From Excoecaria cochinchinensis (Eukaryota > Streptophyta > Magnoliopsida > Malpighiales > Euphorbiaceae): a stretch of 64,000 nt of DNA. The DNA lies in contig CANTUQ010000078.1 in assembly GCA_947683425.1 (NCBI GenBank), positions 4,185,001-4,249,000 on the forward strand, read 5' to 3'. Positions 58,465 through 64,000 of the stretch are shown one piece after another; within the stretch, counting starts at the first letter, position 1, and each line of letters begins with the position of its first letter. The notes under the pieces are model-generated. The model was not told the origin of the DNA and ran no database searches. It was given only the letters and a program-made list of their open reading frames with translations. The position numbers were made by a program, and so were the translations under genes.

Positions 58465-59740
58465 TTAATCGATGGAACATTCTTGACGAAAAAATTCCAA
58501 CTGACACTTCTAGTAACTAGCTCTGTCGATGGTAACAACATAATGTTTCCAGTTGCATTTTCTGTTGTTGAGTCTGAGAATAAATTCAATTTGGCTTAGT
58601 TCATGACTTTAATTAGGAAGCATATTACTCAACATTTCAGTATTATAGTTATATCAGACAGACACACTGGTATAATGGCAATGTTTTGAGATGAAAGAAG
58701 TGGTTGGAAGGAGCCTCTATAATTTCATAGGATATGTTTGTGGTACTTCGTCAGAAACTACAAAACACATCATAGGAAACCACCAATTAAAGATTTACTT
58801 TATAAGGCTGGTAAGCAAACAAATACTTAATATTATTTTTTCATGTGCATTATTTATTAGGTCGTGTTGTAGGGAGTTACATATATTGTAATATAATGTC
58901 AATTCATACTAGTGTAGATACGCAATCAAAAGCATAAGTTCACGCAGTGCATGGATGAGATAAAATAGCTTGACTAAGATTCGTACAACTGGGTAATGAG
59001 GGTACCGTTAGAGTATTGGACATTATCCGAGAATGATGCATATCAATATGACCACGCCATGACAAACATTACAGAGGGTGTCAATAGTAGTTTTAAAGGT
59101 GTTCGCATGATGCCTATTACCACAATCGTTAAACATGTTTTTAACCGGTTAGTTAAATTTTACGATCAAATGAGGGGTATGTACATGACTTAAATGGCCG
59201 AAGGATTATGTTTCACACCAAAATATATTCAAGTTATGTCCAAGCATGCTAACAGGGCGCGAGGACACATGTTCATTGATTATGATAGTCGGTACTGATT
59301 ATTCAAGGTAATAGCATGCAATGCACCTAAAGATAACACTGAAGTGGACACTTATATTTTAAGTCTCGATAAGCATAAATGTGTAAAATGCCTTATTCAC
59401 GCGCCAGTATTGCATGTATGCACAAACATATTGACATGTTCAATAAGTGTTATAGCATTACATAGGCACTTAAATGCTATGAAGAGGAATTTCAACTAAT
59501 GGCGCATAAAGCATATTGGTCCTAGTATTATGATCATAAATTTATACATGATATGGGATTATAGAGGAAGAAAGATCGGCCTAAAATAACTCGCATATGC
59601 AATGAGATGGATAGGCGTAAAAGGGGTAATGTTACACATTGCAGCAAGTGTGTAAATGTTGGACACAACAAAAAAAATATAAGAGTGTTGCTAGACCTTA
59701 TAATCAAACCTTTGGAGGTTGAGATACTTCAACAATATGA
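58465..59740 (+). pseudogene. MULE copy B transposase, catalytic and zinc-finger part
   Basis: The sequence rejoins copy A right after DGTF. An intron-like gap is at 58811-58917 (CTG|GTAAGC ... GTGTAG|), at the same place as in copy A. From 58996, YWTLSENDAYQYDHAMTNIT and VNSSFKGVRMMPITTIVKHV follow, then a SWIM/CCHC region with frameshifts; HCSKC-like residues survive near 59640. Many stops. Confidence 0.8.
58811..58917 (+). other. Intron of the MULE transposase, copy B
   Basis: 107 nt, GTAAGC...GTAG, homologous in position to 23262-23337 of copy A. Confidence 0.65.
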
Positions 59741-59899
59741 ATCTTGCATAATTTAAGCTAGTGTATGGAATAACATGTAATAATATTCTATAACTTAACC
59801 ATGTATAATAATAATATGTAATAATATTATGTAATATTTTGCATGCAATAATATTGTGTAATATATTATTGTAAAATTTAAGTATGCAATAAATTGGTA

Positions 59900-60048
59900 A
59901 AATAAATATTAGATTAAATCTTATGTGGCCATAAATTAAAAACATCCACCAATATAACATAATTAATGTCGTATACTCCTACTACTATAAGATGAGCTGC
60001 TTTGTGTATGAAAATGAGGATCCATCTTGCTTGGGTTTGGATATTAGG
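59900..60048 (-). pseudogene. C-terminal remnant of the PMD gene of MULE B
   Basis: Minus strand from 60048: CCAAACCCAAGCAAGATGGA and further SSYSSRS-like coding and AT-rich 3' flank, with ATTTATGGCCA, match the end of the copy A PMD gene (22200-22320). The rest is cut off by the LTR at 60049. Confidence 0.65.
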
Positions 60049-62831
60049 TGTGACGCGCTCCAAACCAGCAATGCCCTCTTTGAGCCCCCCTTTTGGGGCT
60101 CGAGAGATTGGTTCGCGTCTTTTATGATCTTGGGCATCATGATTCATTTTGGATGCCTCCTTCCCAATAGAACATTGGAAAGGATCATCTAGCCTCACGA
60201 CGCCTTTAGGCACCTTGAGGTATTTTGGAGTCGCCATCCAATTTACAAGAAATTGGAAAAGGTCTCTAACCACTATTGGTCTAAACAAGAGATTTGTGTT
60301 CGGAACTTCACTCTTATTAATGACTTAAGTTTATAAATGAGTTTTTAAGAAATAAAAATTCCATCTCTCATCTCATGCGATTATGCATTGAATTTAAAGC
60401 GCATTGCAACAAAATGATAAATAAATAAATTACAAAAATAAAACAAATGGGAGAGAACAATCCTTCAAAAATGAATAAAAGATGGAATAGAACAATCCCC
60501 CAAAATAAAATAAGAAGGCATAAATAAATAAAACTTGCCCGAAAATTAATTACATGGGCCTAAAAAAGAAAATAAAATAGACAAACACGTTAAAAATGCA
60601 TCATACATAAATCGGGTTATTTATTGAATTTTAGGAACATTGGTTCCTTTTTGTTAACTTAAAATTTAGAGAACTATTTTTTTGGATATTGATTGGGAAA
60701 ACTGGGATGAGTGATCTCATTTTATGAAAATTTAGTTCTCCATTTGATAGTGAGCTTTTATTGGCTAAAATAGAACATTGGTCCAATTTATTAATAAAAA
60801 TTCCAAGTTATTAGTTATTAAAAATGTGATTTTTTATAATATGGATAATAAAAAATATATTTTACATACAACTCCTAAAAATAATAATAGAATAAAATAA
60901 AATACGAAATTTAAAATGCAAACCCTAAATTTGAAGGCCTCTAATTCTCCGATTCTCCGACCCGGGCACGAAGTGTAACTCGCATACATAAATAAATTTG
61001 AGGCAACAAAACAAAAATAAAATACAATGTTAGTAAAGTAAATTAAGTAATTAATGTAATATGAACAAATAAATTAATTGAATAAAGTAATTAGAATAAT
61101 TAATAGATCAATCAAATAATAATCAGTTAAACTAATTAAATATAAACAAGTGGAAATAAAAAGACATAAAATAATTGCATTAAAGAAAGAAAAACGAAAT
61201 GAAAGAAGCAAAGATAGCATGCAGCAAATGAAGGAAAACAAGAGAAAACGGGACAGTGAAGAAAACACAGCTGTGTTTTCTTACGAAACACAGCTGTGTT
61301 TCCTCAGCAAGGCACCGGGCAGTGTAGAAATACAGTTGTGTTTCTTACGAAACACAGCTGTGTTTTTGCTCTGTCAAGCAAAAACTCCCCGTTACTCAGG
61401 AAAAAATGTTGATTTTAATTTTAAAAAGCTAAAAACCACAAACCCAAATCACAACAAACAGGCATACAATAATAATTATTAATAGGAGAAAAAACTACAA
61501 GTAAACAAATAAATTATAAGTAAACAACTAGACAAAAATTAATAGATGAACAACTCAAATAAGTCAGCAAAAATCATTAAACTTTGACAAATAATACATA
61601 TCACTAATAATTAAGACAGAAATTATATATAGAATATTATATACAAAATAGAAAAGAGGAGGAATGAACAGAGGAGAAGGGGCGGCGCACGACTCGTACA
61701 AGAGGTTCACGTCTCGTGAACATCTTGCACAAATCGCACGAGATTCACGAGTCGTGAATATCTCGCATGACTCGGATAGAGAATAAGGGAGCATAGACAG
61801 CAAGAAAAGAAAAGCCACGACTCGAACGCATGCTCATGACTCGAACGAAATGAAGGGACAATCAAAAAAGCGTGAAAACAGGGATGAACAGAGTAACTTC
61901 AACAAAATACCAAATTTGAGAAAATGCCATCAAAACATGCATAATAAAGCCACAAATATGTTTGTTTAATCATAATAGCTACTTATGATCTATGTCTGAT
62001 AACAAACAATAACAAACATGCAAATAACATATTAACAAAATCAAATGAAAAATAAACAGAGTATGTACAAAGAGAAGAATTAACTGGTAAAGCAAAACGA
62101 GAAAGAGAAAGAAAAGGGAAGAAAAGAAAAGAAAGAAATAAAAAGACAGTGATCCAAGTATTTACCCTCATAATGATATTTGATCTTTGATTTGCAAATG
62201 AAGAAGCTTCGTTTTTCCTCGTTGCTTTTCTTGAAAATGAAGTCAAAACAAAGACTTTAAAAACCTTTTTAATGGAAATCACATTCAAGAAGATCAAAAA
62301 ATGGACTTTCAAACGTTAGAATTCCTTTCTTCAAAACAAATCTCAGAATGTTTTCCTTTTCTTTTCTTCTTCGTTTCTTTCTTCCTCTCCAAGCTTTTTT
62401 ACTCTCAGTGTTTTTTTTTCTTTTTTTCTCCTCTCTCCAATAATTCCTCCTCTCTCCTCAACTTAGTTTTTCCACTCTTTAAATGTTATTTGACAGGATT
62501 AGTTCATTTCCTAACCAAATTCAAACATAAACTCTCCTTTTTCAAAACAAATCCCCTTAAATTGTGGAGAAAAGACACTAAAGGAGAGGAGAACACATGA
62601 GGTCACCTCTCAGCAGAAGGATGGGCCTCAAGCAGTGAGGCTACCTCTCACCCAAGGGAGATGGGCCTTACTGCACAGGGCCCCCAAAACACACATTTTT
62701 TTAAAAAAAAAAATCAAAAAAATATTTTTTTCGAGGAACCATCACTTCCATTTGTCTTTTGCCTATGAACAGGCATCATTTTCATCACTAGGTAACTTCG
62801 GTTTGAGCTTCCTCAGGACCCGGTATCTACA
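60049..62831 (-). repeat. LTR of a second TR-GAG-type element (3' LTR on the minus strand)
   Basis: 2,783 bp, TGTGACGCG...TATCTACA, clearly related to the 31880-49788 LTRs (same ends; many shared blocks such as GGTTCGCGTCTTTTATGATC). On the minus strand it would be the 3' LTR: a polypurine tract like that at 42324 follows at 62832. The element continues right, beyond the window or to the point where it is lost. It is inserted in the PMD gene of MULE B. It carries AAACACAGCTGTGTTT palindromes (61262-61365) and decayed CACGASTCGTG units (61688-61848). Confidence 0.85.
61262..61365. repeat. AAACACAGCTGTGTTT palindrome array in the third LTR
   Basis: Four near-identical copies, spaced about 25 to 50 bp; each is a perfect or near-perfect 14- to 16-bp palindrome. 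Related LTRs have other palindromes nearby instead. Confidence 0.75.
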
Positions 62832-62849
62832 GTTGCCCTCAGTTTTGGG
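62832..62849 (-). other. Polypurine tract of the third element
   Basis: Minus strand CCCAAAACTGAGGGCAAC next to the LTR, one base different from the tract at 42324. Confidence 0.72.
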
Positions 62850-62944
62850 AAACGTAGTGCTTGGGTGCCTAAGTGAGCCAAAACTCAAAGAAAAGAGAAA
62901 AGACACGTTCCTGAGGCAGCTGTCCTTCTCGAACCGGGTGATGT

Positions 62945-63085
62945 GCCGAGTCTGTTATAGATTTACAAAATGCAAGGTTGCTCTTCTGAGCTGCACCGAG
63001 TGTGCTCCAGACTTACAAAGTGCGAGGTTCTTCTAAATTGCACCGAGCCCATTCTAGGCTTACAAAGTGCAAGGTTCTTCTGAAC
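62945..63085. repeat. 47-bp tandem repeat, three copies
   Basis: Units such as CACCGAGTGTGCTCCAGACT followed by TACAAAGTGCGAGGTTCTTC repeat at a 47-bp step. Confidence 0.7.
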
Positions 63086-63089
63086 TGAA

Positions 63090-63580
63090 AGGATTTGGAA
63101 AAACTTAATGCTTTGAAGAGATCAGGGATGTTTTAGAAGAAGGATTTAAGGGATAATGCTCCGAAGAGACTGAAAATGCCTTGGAAAAGGACTTAAAGAT
63201 AATGCTTCGAAGAGACTGAGAATACCTTTAAAGAATGACTTAAAGATAATGCTCCGAAGAGACTGAGAATGCCTTTAAAGAAGGACTTAAAGATAATGAT
63301 CCGAAGAGACTGAGAATGCCTTTAAAGAAGGACTTAAAGATAATGCTCCAAAGAGACTGAGAATACCTTTAAAGAATGACTTAAAGATAATACTCCGAAG
63401 AGACTAAGAATGCCTTTAAAGAAGGACTTAAAGATAATGCTCCGAATATACTGAGAATGCCTTTAAAGAAGGACTTAAAGATAATGCTCCGAAGAAACTG
63501 AGAATGCCTTTAAAGAAGGACTTAAAGATAATGCTCTGAAGAGACTGAGAATGCCTTTAAAGAAGGATTTAAAGAAGTTA
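63090..63580. repeat. 47-bp tandem repeat, about nine copies
   Basis: Units with TTAAAGATAATGCTCCGAAG, AGACTGAGAATGCC and TTTAAAGAAGGAC repeat at 47 bp. The sequence differs from the neighbouring 47-bp array. Confidence 0.85.
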
Positions 63581-63649
63581 CCACATGATTTAAACTTGCG
63601 CATGTTTCTTCTTGACTTCATCGTGCCAAAGCTATCGCTTAGTTTGGGG

Positions 63650-63950
63650 GTCGATTTCACTTATAGTCACTCAACTTATCACTTATCGCACAAAAGTAAC
63701 CGACTTTTTTTTTTCATACTTAAATGTCACCGAACTTCTAACATTTTTGCAAAAAAGTCATGTACACCGGAATCCGGTGAGAACCCTTGCCAGATTGATG
63801 ACATGGCATATGACACGTGGCGATGAATAGTAAATACATGACTTTTTTGCAAAAATATTAGAAATTCAGTAACATTTAAGTTGGAAAAAAAAAGTTGGTT
63901 ATTTTTTCACGATAAATGATAAGTTTAGTGACCGTGAGTGAAATTGATTT
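63650..63950. mobile_element. MITE with long inverted repeats
   Basis: About 115-bp terminal inverted repeats (63650-63764 and 63835-63950) with A/T-rich arms containing GTCACTMAACTTATCA and TTTTGCAAAAAAGTCATGTA around a 70-bp GC-richer centre. No coding capacity. Target duplication not clear; the superfamily is not assigned. Confidence 0.75.
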
Positions 63951-64000
63951 AAATGTAGCATTTGATAGAAATATTATTAAACGACATGTAGTTTCTGACA

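Larger units (their letters stand above)
54200..60048 (+). mobile_element. MULE copy B, truncated
   Basis: The same family as copy A, on the plus strand. In order: decayed gag-like ORF (54246-54570), N-terminal transposase (55079-55405), Ser/Arg-rich repeats, DNA-binding domain, core start, solo-LTR insertion (57087-58464), catalytic and zinc parts (58465-59740), then the C-terminal end of a convergent PMD gene (about 59900-60048), cut by an LTR. More stops than copy A. Its terminal repeats were not identified. Confidence 0.8.

Noticed and set aside
1..64000. CRISPR arrays, tRNA or rRNA genes, prokaryotic operons
   Set aside because: None seen; tandem arrays here have no spacer-repeat alternation and the sequence is plant nuclear DNA.

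Overview
This is a 64-kb stretch of AT-rich nuclear DNA from a flowering plant, probably a eudicot; the species is not assigned. Evidence is the dense nesting of plant-type transposable elements, spliced genes with GT-AG introns, plant-style TATA boxes and plant-only protein families (plant mobile domain, DUF4283). Almost everything is transposon. The only plausible host gene is a small two-exon gene at 52.7-53.4 kb.

Layout from left to right. (1) 396-10562: a complete but mutated Ty3/gypsy Tat-lineage LTR retrotransposon. It has LTRs of 455 and 456 bp, TSD ATTAT, two RNase H domains, a 43-bp tandem repeat after pol, and an antisense gene with its own TATA box. (2) 10563-12693: intergenic DNA with (TA)n tracts. 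(3) 12706-17885: a near full-length L1-type LINE with a DUF4283 ORF1 and an ORF2 carrying EN, RT, zf-RVT and RNase H, flanked by a TSD of at least 12 bp; it is dead. (4) 17886-19961: intergenic. (5) 19962-about 51300: MULE copy A, with a transposase on the minus strand converging on a plant mobile domain (PMD) gene on the plus strand. It is split by a solo LTR (23504-30179, TSD ACTGC) that itself holds a hAT element (25293-29404), and by a large Tat-like retrotransposon (31880-49788).

The 31880-49788 element runs on the minus strand, has about 2.45-kb LTRs and keeps only a gag remnant (TR-GAG type). One of its LTRs holds a nested Athila-type element (33351-41364, TSD GGACG) with gag and an Athila ORF but no pol. 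(6) About 51.3-54.2 kb: a spacer with the small host gene. (7) About 54.2-60.05 kb: MULE copy B, same family and architecture in the opposite orientation. It is split by an Athila-like solo LTR (57087-58464), and its PMD gene is cut by a third LTR (60049-62831) related to the TR-GAG LTRs. (8) 62832-64000: the internal end of that third element, with 47-bp tandem arrays, then a MITE (63650-63950).

Order of events by nesting: MULE copies first; then the solo LTR, the TR-GAG elements and the 57-kb solo LTR; then hAT and Athila. All autonomous functions seen here are broken by stops, frameshifts or missing domains.

The most unusual signal is a set of short palindromic cassettes repeated inside LTRs and shared between families that should be unrelated. 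Examples are CACGASTCGTG in both TR-GAG and Athila LTRs, and an ACACGGTGG...CCACCGTGT module in two different solo LTRs. The Athila 3' region also has three hairpins whose stems differ by compensatory changes.
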